64,000 nt of DNA from Noviherbaspirillum suwonense (GCF_900182955.1 NZ_FXUL01000001.1:649742-713741), one strand, 5' to 3'; shown: positions 44,888 to 59,973, counted from the stretch's first letter. Notes: generated by a model not told the origin, from the sequence alone. Made by a program: numbers and translations.

Positions 44888-45925
44888 TTACTTGTAGCCG
44901 GCGCGGTCCAGGATCTTCTGCGCGGTCGCCTGGTTCTTGCCCATCGCGGAAACCGACACGTTTTCCATCTTGAACTTGCCCAGCGCGTCCAGCGCCGGGT
45001 TCTTCACGACCGCGGTCGTCACCACCGGCCATTCATTGTTGCCATTGGCAAAATAGCCCTGCGCCTCGTCGCTGGACAGGTATTCGAGGAACTTGACCGC
45101 GGCTTCGCGGTGCGGCGCATTGCGCGCCACGCCGCCGCCCGAGACGTTCACATGCGTGCCCGAGGTCTGCTGGTTGGGCCAGACGAAGCCGAGGCGGTTG
45201 ACCATGTCCTTGTCCGCCGGATTGGTCGAGCGCAGCATGCGGACGTAGTAATAGCTGTTGGTCAGCGCGACGCCGCATTCGCCGGTGGCGACGCTCTTGA
45301 TCTGGTCCGTGTCGCCGCCGCGCGGCGGCCGCGCAAAGTTGGCGACCATGCCCTTGGCCCAAGTTTCGGTTGCCGCTTCGCCGTTACGATCGATCATCGC
45401 CCCGATCATCGACAAGTTGTACGGATGCGAACCCGAACGGGTGCAGACCTTGCCCTTGTTCTTCGGGTCGGCCAGCGACTCGTAGGTCGACACGTCGGCC
45501 TTGTTGACCGCCACCTTGTTGTAGACGATGACGCGGGCGCGGGTCGAGAAACCGAACCACTCCGGTCCGCGGCCTTCATCGGCGGAGCGCAGGTTGGCCG
45601 GGATGCGCGACTCCAGCACCGCCGACTTCACCGGCTGGAACAGTTCCTCCGCCTCGGCGCGCCACAGGCGGGCGGCGTCCACCATCAGGATCACGTCGGC
45701 CGGGCTGTTCTTGCCCTCGCTCTTGAGCCGCTCGAACAGCTGGTTGTCATCGGCTTCGATGCGGTTGATCTTGATGCCCGTCTGCTTGGTGAAGTTGTCG
45801 TAAAGCTGCTCGTCGGTCTGGTAGTGCCGGGCCGAATACAGGTTCAGCACGTTTTCCTGGGCAAAGGCGGGGCTGGCGACGGCGATTGCCGCGGACAGCA
45901 GGGACAGGCGGAGAATAGGGCGCAT
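44888..45925 (-). CDS. Fe(3+) ABC transporter substrate-binding protein (FbpA/FutA type)
   Basis: 345 aa from MRPILRLSLLSAAIAVASPAFA, a clear Sec signal peptide cleaved after AFA. The mature protein starts QENVLNLYSARHYQTDEQLYDNFTKQTG, typical of ferric-binding periplasmic proteins; tyrosines used for Fe binding are seen in LTNSYYYVRML. It would deliver ferric iron to an FbpBC transporter, which is not encoded next to it. A good Fur box (45978-46000) lies 53 bp upstream. Confidence 0.9.
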   Translation of the reverse strand: MRPILRLSLLSAAIAVASPAFAQENVLNLYSARHYQTDEQLYDNFTKQTGIKINRIEADDNQLFERLKSEGKNSPADVILMVDAARLWRAEAEELFQPVKSAVLESRIPANLRSADEGRGPEWFGFSTRARVIVYNKVAVNKADVSTYESLADPKNKGKVCTRSGSHPYNLSMIGAMIDRNGEAATETWAKGMVANFARPPRGGDTDQIKSVATGECGVALTNSYYYVRMLRSTNPADKDMVNRLGFVWPNQQTSGTHVNVSGGGVARNAPHREAAVKFLEYLSSDEAQGYFANGNNEWPVVTTAVVKNPALDALGKFKMENVSVSAMGKNQATAQKILDRAGYK

Positions 45926-45977
45926 AAGGTGATTTCCTGGCAAGTTGAAGGCTGCGCAAGTATAGCCAAGTCCCACG

Positions 45978-46000
45978 CAAATGTGAATCATTCTCATTTG
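45978..46000 (-). promoter_or_regulatory. Fur box upstream of the iron-binding protein gene
   Basis: Minus strand CAAATGAGAATGATTCACATTTG: a near-palindrome whose core AATGAGAATGATTCACATT matches the betaproteobacterial Fur pattern of inverted AATGAGAAT arms. It implies iron repression of the downstream gene. Confidence 0.7.
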
Positions 46001-46068
46001 GCGCTGCGTCCAGCGGGGTCGAGTTCCGTTACAATCGCTGGTTCGTTTCTTGTTGGATCTATTTCTTC

Positions 46069-47007
46069 ATGTCAAAGCCAATTAAATTGCTTGCTCCCCT
46101 GGTGTTCGTGCTGCTGGCAGGCTGCGCGTCGACGCGCAGCACGTCGCCGGCTGCAAAGGCCGCGGTCGAACCGTCCCATGTCGAGGCGCCCGCGCCGGTC
46201 GCGCGCCCGGTCCGCATCGGGCTTGCGCTGGGCGGCGGCGCCGCGCGCGGCTTCGCGCACATCGGCGTGATCAAGGCGCTGGAAGCGCAGGGCATCGTGC
46301 CGGACATCGTGGTCGGCACCAGCGCCGGCAGCGTGGTCGGCGCGATGTATGCGGCCGGAAACAACGGCTTCAAGCTCAACCGGATGGCGCTCGAAATGGA
46401 CGAGGCGGCGATATCGGACTGGGCGATACCGCTGTTTGCCAAGAGTTCGGGCGTGCTCAAGGGCGAGGCGATCCAGCGCTATGTGAACCGCGCGGTGCGC
46501 AACGTGCCGATCGAAAAATTCCCGGTGTCCTTCGGCGCGGTCGCGACCGACCTCAACAGCGGCAAGCCCATCCTGTTCCAGCGCGGCAATGCCGGCATGG
46601 CGGTGAGGGCGTCGTCATCGGTGCCGGGCGTGTTCCAGCCGGTGAAGATCGGCGAGCACAGTTATGTCGACGGCGGCCTGGTGGCGCCGGTCCCGGTGCG
46701 CTATGCCCGCGAGATGGGCGCCGATTTCGTGATCGCGGTGAATATTTCCGCCGACCCCGACGCGCAGCCGGCAACCAGCAATCTGGACGTGGTGCTGCAA
46801 ACCTTCGCCATCATGGGCCAGACCATCAACCGGCTGGAAATGAAGGATGCCGACGTGGTGATCACGCCCAGCCTGGGTGCGATGAAGGGGAGTGACTTCA
46901 GTGGCCGGAACCTGGCGATCCTGGCCGGCGAGCAGGCGACCGCGACCGTGATGCCCGACCTGCGGGCCAAGCTCAAGGCCAAGCGCGAAGGCGCCGCGGT
47001 GCACTAG
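46069..47007 (+). CDS. Patatin-like phospholipase, lipoprotein
   Basis: 312 aa. N-terminal lipoprotein signal (VFVLLAGCASTRS). The patatin domain begins near residue 45: oxyanion loop LGGGAARGFAHIG, nucleophile Ser in GTSAGSVVG, and catalytic Asp in YVDGGLVAPVPVRYA, so an active Ser-Asp dyad is present. Resembles RssA-type bacterial patatins. Predicted envelope-bound acyl hydrolase; the substrate is unknown. Stands alone, converging with the NlpC/P60 gene. Confidence 0.88.
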   Translation: MSKPIKLLAPLVFVLLAGCASTRSTSPAAKAAVEPSHVEAPAPVARPVRIGLALGGGAARGFAHIGVIKALEAQGIVPDIVVGTSAGSVVGAMYAAGNNGFKLNRMALEMDEAAISDWAIPLFAKSSGVLKGEAIQRYVNRAVRNVPIEKFPVSFGAVATDLNSGKPILFQRGNAGMAVRASSSVPGVFQPVKIGEHSYVDGGLVAPVPVRYAREMGADFVIAVNISADPDAQPATSNLDVVLQTFAIMGQTINRLEMKDADVVITPSLGAMKGSDFSGRNLAILAGEQATATVMPDLRAKLKAKREGAAVH

Positions 47008-47033
47008 CGCATTAGCGCGCCAGCGCAGAGAAA

Positions 47034-47570
47034 TCAGTTCTGCTCGGGGTCGTTGATGCGGCGCGCGCCGTTGAAGCGCTTTTTCCAGTAGCTCAGGTCC
47101 ATGCTTTCGATGCGGATCGAGCTGCCGGCGGAAGGGGAGTGGATGAACTTGTTGTCGCCCAGGTAGATGCCGACATGCGAGAAGCCGCGGCGCAGCGTGT
47201 TGTAGAACACCAGGTCGCCCGGCTGCAGGTCGCTGCTGTCCACCTTGGCGCCGACGCGGCTGATTTCCTCGGACGTGCGCGGCAGTTCCGCGCCCCATGC
47301 CTGCTTGAACACATAACGCACCAGGCCGCTGCAATCGAGCCCGTGTTCCGGGGTGTTGCCGCCGTACTGGTAGCGTATGCCCACCAGCGCCATCGCGCGG
47401 ATCGCCAGGTCGGATGCGCGGTCGGTAAAGCTGTGCAGCACATTCATCGCGGCATTGCGTTCGGTATGGACCGGCTCGGTGCCCCAGGCGGCGGGCATGG
47501 ATGCCAGCGACGCTGCCAGGAGGACGGGCGCGACCAGTAAAGAAGAAAATCTTGAGCGTTTGACTGTCAT
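47034..47570 (-). CDS. NlpC/P60 family cell wall hydrolase (C40)
   Basis: 178 aa from MTVKRSRFSSLLVAP. Signal peptide (cleaved near AAWG), then an NlpC/P60 domain (about 60-165) with catalytic Cys in HGLDCSGLVRYVF, His in GFSHVGIYLGDNKFIH, and a third polar residue following. Such enzymes cut D-Glu-mDAP bonds of peptidoglycan peptides. The open frame extends 20 codons upstream, but the signal peptide supports the chosen start. Confidence 0.88.
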   Translation of the reverse strand: MTVKRSRFSSLLVAPVLLAASLASMPAAWGTEPVHTERNAAMNVLHSFTDRASDLAIRAMALVGIRYQYGGNTPEHGLDCSGLVRYVFKQAWGAELPRTSEEISRVGAKVDSSDLQPGDLVFYNTLRRGFSHVGIYLGDNKFIHSPSAGSSIRIESMDLSYWKKRFNGARRINDPEQN

Positions 47571-47679
47571 TATTTCTAGCTTGTACCATGCAAGGCGTCG
47601 AATGTAAGCGATAGTCCTACATATTGTCAAAGAAAAATTGCACTAAGGTAACTATATTTCTCATTCAAAAAGGCGGCAC

Positions 47680-48600
47680 ATGGCATCCGACCTCGCAGAA
47701 AACGGCTTTTCCAGGCCGCACGCACTGATTGCCGACGACTCGCGCATCGTGCGGGCCACCCTCTCGAAACATCTTTCCGACCTCTACCAGTTTTCCGAGG
47801 CGCTCGACGGCGAAGAGGCCTGGGAATTCCTCCTGCGCAATGATTCAGTCGACCTGCTGATCACCGACCTGACCATGCCGCGGCTCGACGGCTACGGACT
47901 GCTGCGCCGGATGCGCGGGTCCCGCTCCGAGAAGCTGCGGGAAATGCCGGTGGTCGTAGTCTCCGGCACCGACGACGCGGACGAGCGGCGCCAGGCCAGG
48001 GAAGCCGGCGCGACCGATCTGATCACCAAGGGCATGCCGACGGGGCAGCTGGTTTCCCGGATGACGCTGCTGGCGCAGCTGGTCGGCGCGCAGCGGCTGC
48101 ATGCCAGCCAGGAAGGCCCGGCGCCGGCCCTGTCGCCCTACGCATTCCAGTCCGGCGCGGAACGGCTGCTGGCCAACGCGCTGCGGCACCGGCAGGCGCT
48201 TGCGCTGCTGAGTCTTTCCATTGCCGCCAGGCCCGGCATCGACGAACGCATGCTGCCCGGGCTGAAGCGGGTCATACGCCAGACCGACCTGCTGGCGCGC
48301 ACCGGCGCGGAGGAGTACACCGTCGCCACGGCCAGCCTCGACGCCGCCGCCGCCCGCAGTTTCGCGGTGAGGCTGTGCGATGCGGCCCGCGCGGTGCTGG
48401 CCGAAGAACCGGGCGCCGCTCCCGCGATCGCCGTCTGCTGCGGCGTCGCCACCCTCGACGATCCCGCGCTCGATCCCGCAGCAGAGCCGGTGCTGCATGA
48501 ACTCTGGGACGCGGCGCGGCGGCGCGGCCGGGCAGGGATGGCGCGCGGCTGCGCCGGCGCGGTCGGCCCCGTCGAAGAATCCGCCTTTTTGGGCAAATAA
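47680..48600 (+). CDS. Response regulator with degenerate GGDEF-like domain
   Basis: 306 aa. An N-terminal receiver (about 10-130) has acidic pair IADDSR, phosphoacceptor Asp63 (LLITDLTMPRLDGYG), and Ser/Thr plus Lys (VVVSGTDDAD, ITKGMP). The second half (about 155-275) follows a GGDEF-like course, but the active site reads RTGAEEY in place of GGDEF, so cyclase activity is unlikely. It could bind GTP or c-di-GMP or act as a protein-protein module. No kinase partner is adjacent. Confidence 0.8.
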   Translation: MASDLAENGFSRPHALIADDSRIVRATLSKHLSDLYQFSEALDGEEAWEFLLRNDSVDLLITDLTMPRLDGYGLLRRMRGSRSEKLREMPVVVVSGTDDADERRQAREAGATDLITKGMPTGQLVSRMTLLAQLVGAQRLHASQEGPAPALSPYAFQSGAERLLANALRHRQALALLSLSIAARPGIDERMLPGLKRVIRQTDLLARTGAEEYTVATASLDAAAARSFAVRLCDAARAVLAEEPGAAPAIAVCCGVATLDDPALDPAAEPVLHELWDAARRRGRAGMARGCAGAVGPVEESAFLGK

Positions 48601-48635
48601 AATCGTACAATCGTGCTTTATTTTAAGGAGCCAAG

Positions 48636-49043
48636 ATGCAGTCCAAGCAAGTGCTGACCCTCGAAGAGGTCAAAAAAATCGCCGCCGCCGCAGAAGCCGA
48701 AGCCCTGGCGCATAGCTGGGCGGTCACCATCTCGGTCGTGGACGACGGCGGCAACCTGCTGTGGCTGCAGCGGCTCGACGGCGCAGCGCCGATCTCGGCC
48801 CACATCGCGCCCGCCAAGGCCCGCACCGCCGCCCTCGGCCGCCGCGAAACCAAGATCTATGAAGACATGATCAACAACGGCCGCTTTTCCTTCATCACCG
48901 CGCCGAACCTCGAAGGCATGCTCGAAGGCGGCGTTCCCATCACGGTCGGCGGCCAGTGCGTCGGCGCAGTCGGCGTGTCGGGCGTGAAGTCGTCCGAGGA
49001 CGTGCAGATCGCGAAGGCAGGTATCGCCGCACTGAACATCTAA
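48636..49043 (+). CDS. GlcG/HbpS family heme-binding-like protein
   Basis: 135 aa with AAGGAG 6 nt upstream. The DUF336 (GlcG/HbpS) family fold is recognisable from KKIAAAAEAEALAHSWAVTISVVDDGGNLLWLQRLDGA, APAKARTAALGRRET, and GGVPITVGGQCVGAVGVSG. Single-domain and cytosolic here (no signal peptide). Members bind heme or sense oxidative stress, and some sit in glycolate operons; none of those genes are near. The role is unclear. Confidence 0.82.
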   Translation: MQSKQVLTLEEVKKIAAAAEAEALAHSWAVTISVVDDGGNLLWLQRLDGAAPISAHIAPAKARTAALGRRETKIYEDMINNGRFSFITAPNLEGMLEGGVPITVGGQCVGAVGVSGVKSSEDVQIAKAGIAALNI

Positions 49044-49112
49044 GTCCCCGCGGCAGCGCCTGCTGCCGCTGTTTACGGCGTCCCGTGCGCCATGCAGGAC
49101 GGGCAAAGCTGC

Positions 49113-49142
49113 TTGCCTGAGAGGGGTGCTACGCGCTATAAT
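49113..49142 (+). promoter_or_regulatory. Sigma-70 promoter for carAB
   Basis: TTGCCT (49113-49118), an 18-bp spacer, and a perfect TATAAT (49137-49142). A small TTTGG-TTTAG-CCAAA stem follows near the start point. The remaining leader of about 150 nt to the carA start shows no other clear signal. Confidence 0.65.
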
Positions 49143-49298
49143 TGTTTGGTTTAGCCAAAATATTTTCCGCCGTAGCGCCTACCCTTCCATCCAGTTCCTA
49201 GACCGACCCATCCACGTTCCTTGCGCCAATTCGCAGGCGGAGTTGCAGACGGGTGTACAGGCCCAGCGCAGCGGCGGTAACCATCTCAGGAGTTACCC

Positions 49299-50445
49299 TT
49301 GCCGCCATTTTTCCAGGGCCAACCAGTACCGGCCATCCTTGCGCTCGCAGACGGCTCGATCTTCCAGGGCGTGTCGATCGGCGCTTCCGGCCAGACCATA
49401 GGCGAAGTCGTGTTCAACACGGCGATGACCGGCTACCAGGAAATCATCACCGATCCCAGCTATAACAGCCAGATCGTCACGCTTACCTATCCGCACATCG
49501 GCAACACCGGCATCAATGCCGAGGATGCAGAATCGAGCCGCATCCATGCCGCCGGCCTGATCATCCGCGACCTGCCCATCCGCGTATCCAATTTCCGTTC
49601 CACCCAATCGCTCTCCGACTATCTGAAGTCGCAGAACGTGGTCGGCATCGCCGGCATCGACACCCGCCGCCTGACGCGCCTGCTGCGCGAAAAGGGCGCG
49701 CAGAACGGTGCGATCCTGGCCGGCGCCGATGCCTCGGTCGAAGACGCGCTGGCGCTCGCCAAATCGTTCCCGGGCCTGTCCGGCATGGACCTGGCCAAGG
49801 TCGTGTCGACCAAGACATCCTATGTCTGGACCGAGACCGAGTGGAAGCTGGGACAGGGGACCGGCCAGCAGACCGCGCCGAAGTATCACGTGGTCGCATT
49901 CGACTACGGCATCAAGTACAACATCCTGCGCATGCTGGCCGAACGCGGCTGCAAGGTCACCGTGCTGCCCGCCCAGGCGACGGCGGAAGAAGCGCTGGCG
50001 CTGAAGCCGGACGGCATCTTCCTGTCCAACGGCCCCGGCGACCCGGAGCCGTGCGACTACGCAATCAAGGCCAGCAAGCAACTGATCGAGCGCGGCATCC
50101 CGACCTTCGGCATCTGCCTCGGCCACCAGCTGATGGCGCTGGCGTCGGGCGCCAAGACGCTGAAGATGAAATTCGGCCACCATGGCGCGAACCATCCGGT
50201 GCAGGACCTCGACAGCGGCAAGGTGATGATCACCTCGCAGAACCACGGCTTCGCGGTCGACCAGGCCACGCTGCCGGCCAACTGCCGCGTCACGCATGTT
50301 TCGCTGTTCGACAATTCCCTGCAGGGATTCGAGCGCACCGACAAGCCGGCTTTCTGCTTCCAGGGCCACCCGGAAGCATCGCCTGGCCCTATGGATATCG
50401 CACCCTTGTTCGATCGCTTCATGGCGATGATGGAGAAATACAAAA

Positions 50446-50453
<8 letters not shown>
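49299..50453 (+). CDS. carA: Carbamoyl-phosphate synthase small subunit
   Basis: 384 aa from a TTG start placed by AGGAG 6 nt upstream. N-terminal CPSase domain ([21 protein letters not shown]) and a class I glutaminase with Cys in [15 protein letters not shown] and the His-x-Glu of GHPEASPGP. It supplies ammonia from glutamine to CarB for arginine and pyrimidine synthesis. Its 3' end overlaps carB by 8 bp. Confidence 0.97.
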
Positions 50454-53676
<3,223 letters not shown>

Positions 53677-53719
53677 CCCCGCGATTCAACCCAAGGCCAC
53701 AGCGGCCACAACGCACAGC

Positions 53720-53741
53720 ATTCCCCGGCTTGCCGGGGAAT
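53720..53741 (+). terminator. Hairpin between carB and greA
   Basis: A perfect 10-bp stem ATTCCCCGGC / GCCGGGGAAT with a 2-nt spacer, followed by CTTCTTTGTGG, only moderately T-rich. It probably reduces read-through from carAB into greA. Confidence 0.55.
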
Positions 53742-53785
53742 CTTCTTTGTGGCCCCTGTGGTTTTCATTTCTATCGGTCAAAAAT

Positions 53786-54262
53786 ATGAGCTCAGTACCT
53801 ATCACGAAATACGGCGCAGAACTTCTCAAGGAAGAACTTGCCCGCCTGAAAACCAAGGACCGCCCGGCAGTCATCAATGCGATCTCGGAAGCCCGGGCGC
53901 AGGGAGACCTGTCCGAAAATGCTGAGTACGATGCCGCCAAGGAGCGCCAGAGCTTCATCGAGGGCCGGATCGCGGACCTCGAAGGCAAGCTGAGCGCCGC
54001 GCAGATCATCGACCCGGTGCTGCTGGACGCAGACGGCCGCATCGTGTTCGGCTCGACGGTACGCCTCGAGGACATGGACAGCGGCGACGAGGTAACCTAC
54101 CAGATCGTCGGCGTCGATGAAGCCGACCTGAAGGAAAAGAAAGTATCGATTACGTCGCCCATCGCACGCGCGCTGATCGGAAAGTCAGCCGGGGATGTGG
54201 TCGAGGTGCAGGCGCCAGCAGGCGTTCGCGAGTACGAAGTGCTGGAAGTCCGTTATATCTAG
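53786..54262 (+). CDS. greA: Transcription elongation factor GreA
   Basis: 158 aa from [18 protein letters not shown]; the longer frame adds 13 residues foreign to the family. N-terminal coiled coil with the tip motif [22 protein letters not shown] (Asp/Glu that activate cleavage), then the FKBP-like C-domain ending [13 protein letters not shown]. It rescues backtracked RNA polymerase by stimulating transcript cleavage. Follows carB in the usual betaproteobacterial order. Confidence 0.96.
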   Translation: MSSVPITKYGAELLKEELARLKTKDRPAVINAISEARAQGDLSENAEYDAAKERQSFIEGRIADLEGKLSAAQIIDPVLLDADGRIVFGSTVRLEDMDSGDEVTYQIVGVDEADLKEKKVSITSPIARALIGKSAGDVVEVQAPAGVREYEVLEVRYI

Positions 54263-54348
54263 TTATCTGCTGAAATTGCGGCCAGGCGGCTTGCCTGGCT
54301 GGCGCACCCGGCATGGTCCGGTGTGCGTAGCCGACACGGCTGCGTTGG

Positions 54349-54819
54349 TCAGCTGCCCAACGACGATTTTTTCTGGCTGGACTGACGCGGCTTTGCGCGC
54401 TTGATGTTGCCGCCGGCAGTGACCCGCTCGTTTCCCTTGAGCAGTACACGGGTGACCGAAGGCCGCTTGGTGCCGCTGGGGCTGGGTTTGACGATGGTCA
54501 CTTCGCGCATGCCGGGGCCTTTCCGGTCCGAGCGCTGCTTTTCATCTTCTTTCTTGGGGCGATATACAACCAGCAGCTTGCCGATGTGCTGGATGGGCGC
54601 AGCGCCGAGTTCCGAGCAGATGGTGTCGTACATCCCGACCCGCGCGTCGCGGTCGTCGCCAAACACCCTTACCTTGATCAGGCCGTGCACATTAAGCCCG
54701 GCATCGATTTCCTTCATGACGGCAGGCGTGAGGCCAGCGTCTCCGATCAGTACGACGGGCTTGAGTCCGTGGGCCTGGGAGCGCAGTTCGCTGCGCTCGG
54801 CGGGAGTGAGTTTCAACAT
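54349..54819 (-). CDS. yhbY: YhbY-family (CRM domain) RNA-binding protein
   Basis: 156 aa. The CRM domain (about 1-95) holds LTPAERSELRSQAHGLKPVVLIGDAGLTPAVMKEIDAGLNVHGLIKVRVFGDDRDAR and IGKLLVVYRPKKE. A basic Lys/Arg/Ser-rich tail of about 60 residues follows, longer than E. coli YhbY (97 aa). It binds pre-50S ribosomal particles. Divergent from rlmE with 31 bp between starts. Confidence 0.93.
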   Translation of the reverse strand: MLKLTPAERSELRSQAHGLKPVVLIGDAGLTPAVMKEIDAGLNVHGLIKVRVFGDDRDARVGMYDTICSELGAAPIQHIGKLLVVYRPKKEDEKQRSDRKGPGMREVTIVKPSPSGTKRPSVTRVLLKGNERVTAGGNIKRAKPRQSSQKKSSLGS

Positions 54820-54850
54820 AAAAATCCTTTAAAAGCAGTATTCTACGCGA

Positions 54851-55495
54851 ATGGCAAAGAACAAATTAAACAAAAACTGGCTGCACGACCACATTAACGA
54901 CCCCTATGTGAAGCTCGCGCAGAAAGAGGGTTATCGTGCCCGTGCTGCTTATAAATTAAAGGAAATCGATGAAACCGAAAAACTGATCCGCCCGGGCCAG
55001 ATCATCGTCGACCTCGGCAGCACGCCCGGCAGCTGGTCGCAGTACGCGCGCCACAAGCTGGCGGGCGGCGAAAACGGCGGCATCAACGGCACCATCATCG
55101 GGCTGGACATGCTGCCCATGGAGCCGATCGCCGATGTCCAGTTCATCCTGGGCGATTTCCGGGAAGAGGAAGTGCTGGTGCAACTGGAACGGATACTCGC
55201 CGGCCGCAAGGTCGACCTGGTGCTGTCGGACATGGCGCCCAACCTGTCCGGCATCGCCGTGGCCGATGCCGCGCGGGTCGAGCACATCATCGACCTCGCC
55301 ATCGAATTCACTCGTGCCCACATGAAACCTTCGGGTTCGCTGCTCGTCAAATGTTTTAATGGAACAGGATTTAATGAACTCGTGCTCAAATTCAGGAAGG
55401 AATTCAAGACCGTCGTCCAGAAAAAGCCAAAAGCCAGCCGCGATAAATCCTCCGAGATTTTTTTGCTTGGGAAAACGCTGAAGAATCTGGTTTAA
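54851..55495 (+). CDS. rlmE: 23S rRNA (U2552-2'-O) methyltransferase RlmE (FtsJ)
   Basis: 214 aa. The SAM site is [12 protein letters not shown]; the catalytic K-D-K-E tetrad is present: Lys in [12 protein letters not shown], Asp in [12 protein letters not shown], Lys in SLLVKCFNG, and Glu in KSSEIFLLG. It methylates U2552 in the A loop of 23S rRNA. Located directly before ftsH, the classical ftsJ-ftsH arrangement. A weak CCCTT-GATT-AAGGG hairpin with TGTTTT (55518-55536) follows. Confidence 0.96.
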   Translation: MAKNKLNKNWLHDHINDPYVKLAQKEGYRARAAYKLKEIDETEKLIRPGQIIVDLGSTPGSWSQYARHKLAGGENGGINGTIIGLDMLPMEPIADVQFILGDFREEEVLVQLERILAGRKVDLVLSDMAPNLSGIAVADAARVEHIIDLAIEFTRAHMKPSGSLLVKCFNGTGFNELVLKFRKEFKTVVQKKPKASRDKSSEIFLLGKTLKNLV

Positions 55496-55625
55496 ACAAG
55501 GAATCAGCGAGTTTTAGCCCTTGATTAAGGGTGTTTTCAGCCCGATATCGTGCCTAGTAAGCGGCCTTTAATGCGGGTAGAATTTGCGAACGCGTAAAAG
55601 GGCCTTCTGAGCCCAAGGAGTTCTA

Positions 55626-57509
<1,884 letters not shown>

Positions 57510-57548
57510 CCCAGGTCGAAACGGCGTTCTAATTACCTGTTCTGATGG

Positions 57549-57583
57549 AAGGTGGGGAGTAAAATCTCCACCTTTATTTTTTT
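57549..57583 (+). terminator. Rho-independent terminator after ftsH
   Basis: AAGGTGG (57549-57555) pairs with CCACCTT (57568-57574), with extra pairing possible inside the loop, followed by TATTTTTTT (57575-57583). It sits 12 bp before folP, so folP probably depends on read-through or its own promoter. Confidence 0.75.
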
Positions 57584-57594
57584 GTGGGAAACCG

Positions 57595-58434
57595 ATGCAG
57601 CGTATCTTGCAATGCGGCCGCTATGATTTGCCGTTGGCGGAAGACGGATCGCGTCCGCTGGTCATGGGCATCCTGAACGTCACGCCCGATTCATTTTCCG
57701 ATGGCGGGCGCTTCAACCTGCTGGAAAGCGCGCTGGGCCATGCCGAACAGATGATGAGCGACGGCGTGGACATCATCGACATCGGCGCCGAATCGACCCG
57801 TCCCGGCGTCAGGGCGCTGCCGGTCGAGGAAGAACTCAGGCGCCTGCTGCCGGTGCTGTATGCGCTGCGCGACTGCGGCAAGCCGCTGTCGGTGGACACC
57901 CGCAACCCGCTGGTCATGCGCGAAGCGTTGATGGCCGGCGCCGACATGATCAACGACGTCAATGGATTTCGCTCGGCACAGGCGGTCGACGCGGTGGCCG
58001 AGGCCGATTGCGGCCTGTGCATCATGCACATGCAGAACGACCCTGAAAACATGCAGCTGGCGCCGCATTACGACGACGTGATCGCCGAAGTGTCCGGTTT
58101 CCTCCAGCAGGCGGTCGACCGGCTGTCGACGGCGGGCGTCGCGCGTGCGCGCATCTGCGTCGATCCGGGTTTCGGCTTTGGAAAAAACCTCGAGCACAAC
58201 CTTCAGCTCTTCAAGAACCTGCGCGCGATGAAGGAGGCACTGGGCTTGCCCATGCTGGTCGGCGTATCCCGGAAATCGATGATAGGCCAGGTCACAGGCA
58301 GGCCGGTGGCCGAACGCATGGCGGGAAGTTTGGCCGCCGCCCTGATGGCTGCCGACCGTGGCGCGGACATTATTCGCGTGCACGATGTCGCGGGAACAGT
58401 GGATGCGCTAAAGATCAGGCATGCACTGACGTAA
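57595..58434 (+). CDS. folP: Dihydropteroate synthase
   Basis: 279 aa. Signature motifs: [30 protein letters not shown], the conserved [11 protein letters not shown] (MHMxG-like region), [10 protein letters not shown], and the terminal [10 protein letters not shown]. It condenses pABA with dihydropterin pyrophosphate and is the sulfonamide target. Classical ftsH-folP-glmM neighbourhood. Confidence 0.97.
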   Translation: MQRILQCGRYDLPLAEDGSRPLVMGILNVTPDSFSDGGRFNLLESALGHAEQMMSDGVDIIDIGAESTRPGVRALPVEEELRRLLPVLYALRDCGKPLSVDTRNPLVMREALMAGADMINDVNGFRSAQAVDAVAEADCGLCIMHMQNDPENMQLAPHYDDVIAEVSGFLQQAVDRLSTAGVARARICVDPGFGFGKNLEHNLQLFKNLRAMKEALGLPMLVGVSRKSMIGQVTGRPVAERMAGSLAAALMAADRGADIIRVHDVAGTVDALKIRHALT

Positions 58435-58462
58435 TTGCTTTAAGTTAACCTGGAATCCTGAA

Positions 58463-59800
58463 ATGAAAAGAAAATATTTCGGCACGGACGGTGTCCGCGG
58501 CCTCGTCGGGCAGATGCCCATCACACCCGACTTCGTCATGCGCCTCGGTTATGCCGCCGGCAAGGTGCTGGCGCAATCCGCCTCGTCGAGCGGCCGGCCG
58601 GTCGTGCTGATCGGCAAGGACACCCGCATTTCGGGCTATATGCTCGAAGCCGCGCTGGAAGCCGGCTTCGCCGCGGCCGGCGTCGACACGATGCTCGGCG
58701 GTCCGTTGCCGACGCCGGCAGTCGCCTATCTCACGCGCGCATTGCGGCTCTCCGCCGGCGTGGTGATCTCCGCGTCGCACAACCCGTTCCATGACAACGG
58801 CATCAAGTTCTTTTCCGCCCAGGGCAACAAGCTGCCGGACGAAGTGGAAGCCGCGATCGAGGAAGCGCTGGAAATGCCGCTGGACTGCGTGTCCTCGGAA
58901 AACCTGGGCCGTGCCAAGCGCCTGGACGATGCGCGTGGCCGCTACATCGAGTTTTGCAAGAGCACCTTCCCGAACGAGCTGGACCTGAAGGGACTGAAAC
59001 TCGTGGTCGACTGCGCGCATGGCGCCGCATACAACATTGCGCCCGATGTGTTCCACGAACTCGGCGCAGAAGTCATCGCCATCGGCAACCAGCCCAACGG
59101 CATGAACATCAACGACAAGCATGGCGCCACCGCGCCGCAGAACCTTGCCAAGGCCGTGCAGGAGCACAAGGCCGACCTGGGCATTGCGCTCGACGGCGAT
59201 GCCGACCGCCTGCTGATGGTCGATAACACTGGCCGTATCTACTCCGGCGATGAACTGCTCTACGTGATGGTCAAGGACAGGCTCTTGTCCGGCCACGTCG
59301 GCGGCGCGGTCGGCACGCTGATGACGAACATGGCGCTGGAAATCGCCTTCAAGGAGATGGGCGTCGGCTTTGCCCGCGCCAAGGTGGGCGACCGTTATGT
59401 GCTGGAAGTGATGCAGGAGAAAGGCTGGCTGATCGGCGGCGAAGGCTCCGGCCACCTGCTGTTCCTGGACAAGCACACGACCGGCGATGGCATCGTGTCC
59501 GCGCTGCAGGTACTGTCCGCGCTGAAGCGCTGCGGTAACTCGCTGGCGGCATGCACGGCCGACATCGCGATGTATCCGCAAACACTGATCAACGTGAAGG
59601 TCAACGCCGGCTTCGACTGGCGCAGCGACGAATCCATCATCGCTGAAAAGGCGCTGGTCGAAGAGGAGCTGGGCGATGAAGGCCGCGTGCTGATACGTCC
59701 GTCCGGCACCGAGCCGCTGATCCGTGTGATGGTGGAAGCGAAGTATGCGGAGACCGCCGAACGCATGGCAAGGCGCATCGCCGCTTGCGTGCCCTGTTGA
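58463..59800 (+). CDS. glmM: Phosphoglucosamine mutase
   Basis: 445 aa. N-terminus [28 protein letters not shown], catalytic phosphoserine in [16 protein letters not shown], metal loop DGDADRLL, sugar-binding [11 protein letters not shown], and phosphate-binding [15 protein letters not shown]. It converts glucosamine-6-P to glucosamine-1-P for peptidoglycan and LPS. Follows folP by 28 bp; likely co-transcribed. Confidence 0.98.
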   Translation: MKRKYFGTDGVRGLVGQMPITPDFVMRLGYAAGKVLAQSASSSGRPVVLIGKDTRISGYMLEAALEAGFAAAGVDTMLGGPLPTPAVAYLTRALRLSAGVVISASHNPFHDNGIKFFSAQGNKLPDEVEAAIEEALEMPLDCVSSENLGRAKRLDDARGRYIEFCKSTFPNELDLKGLKLVVDCAHGAAYNIAPDVFHELGAEVIAIGNQPNGMNINDKHGATAPQNLAKAVQEHKADLGIALDGDADRLLMVDNTGRIYSGDELLYVMVKDRLLSGHVGGAVGTLMTNMALEIAFKEMGVGFARAKVGDRYVLEVMQEKGWLIGGEGSGHLLFLDKHTTGDGIVSALQVLSALKRCGNSLAACTADIAMYPQTLINVKVNAGFDWRSDESIIAEKALVEEELGDEGRVLIRPSGTEPLIRVMVEAKYAETAERMARRIAACVPC

Positions 59801-59859
59801 GGATTTTATTTCCGTAGAAAATTGACCGGCTGTTTTTCATCCTGTATAGTTCTGCTTCT

Positions 59860-59936
59860 CGGAGTGTGGCGCAGCCCGGTAGCGCACCTGGTTTGGGACC
59901 AGGGGGTCCAAGGTTCGAATCCTTGTACTCCGACCA
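59860..59936 (+). tRNA. tRNA-Pro (anticodon UGG)
   Basis: 77 nt with full cloverleaf: acceptor CGGAGTG / TACTCCG, D-arm GCGC/GCGC, anticodon stem CCTGG/CCAGG with loop TTTGGGA (anticodon TGG at 59894-59896), T-arm CAAGG/CCTTG with TTCGAAT, and encoded CCA. Confidence 0.97.
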
Positions 59937-59944
59937 GTAACACA

Positions 59945-59973
59945 AACGGGCTGTCATTAGACAGCCCGTTTTC
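59945..59973 (+). terminator. Terminator after tRNA-Pro
   Basis: A perfect 11-bp stem AACGGGCTGTC / GACAGCCCGTT with loop ATTA (59945-59970), followed by TTC. It lies between the two tRNA genes, so tRNA-Arg probably has its own promoter. Confidence 0.75.
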
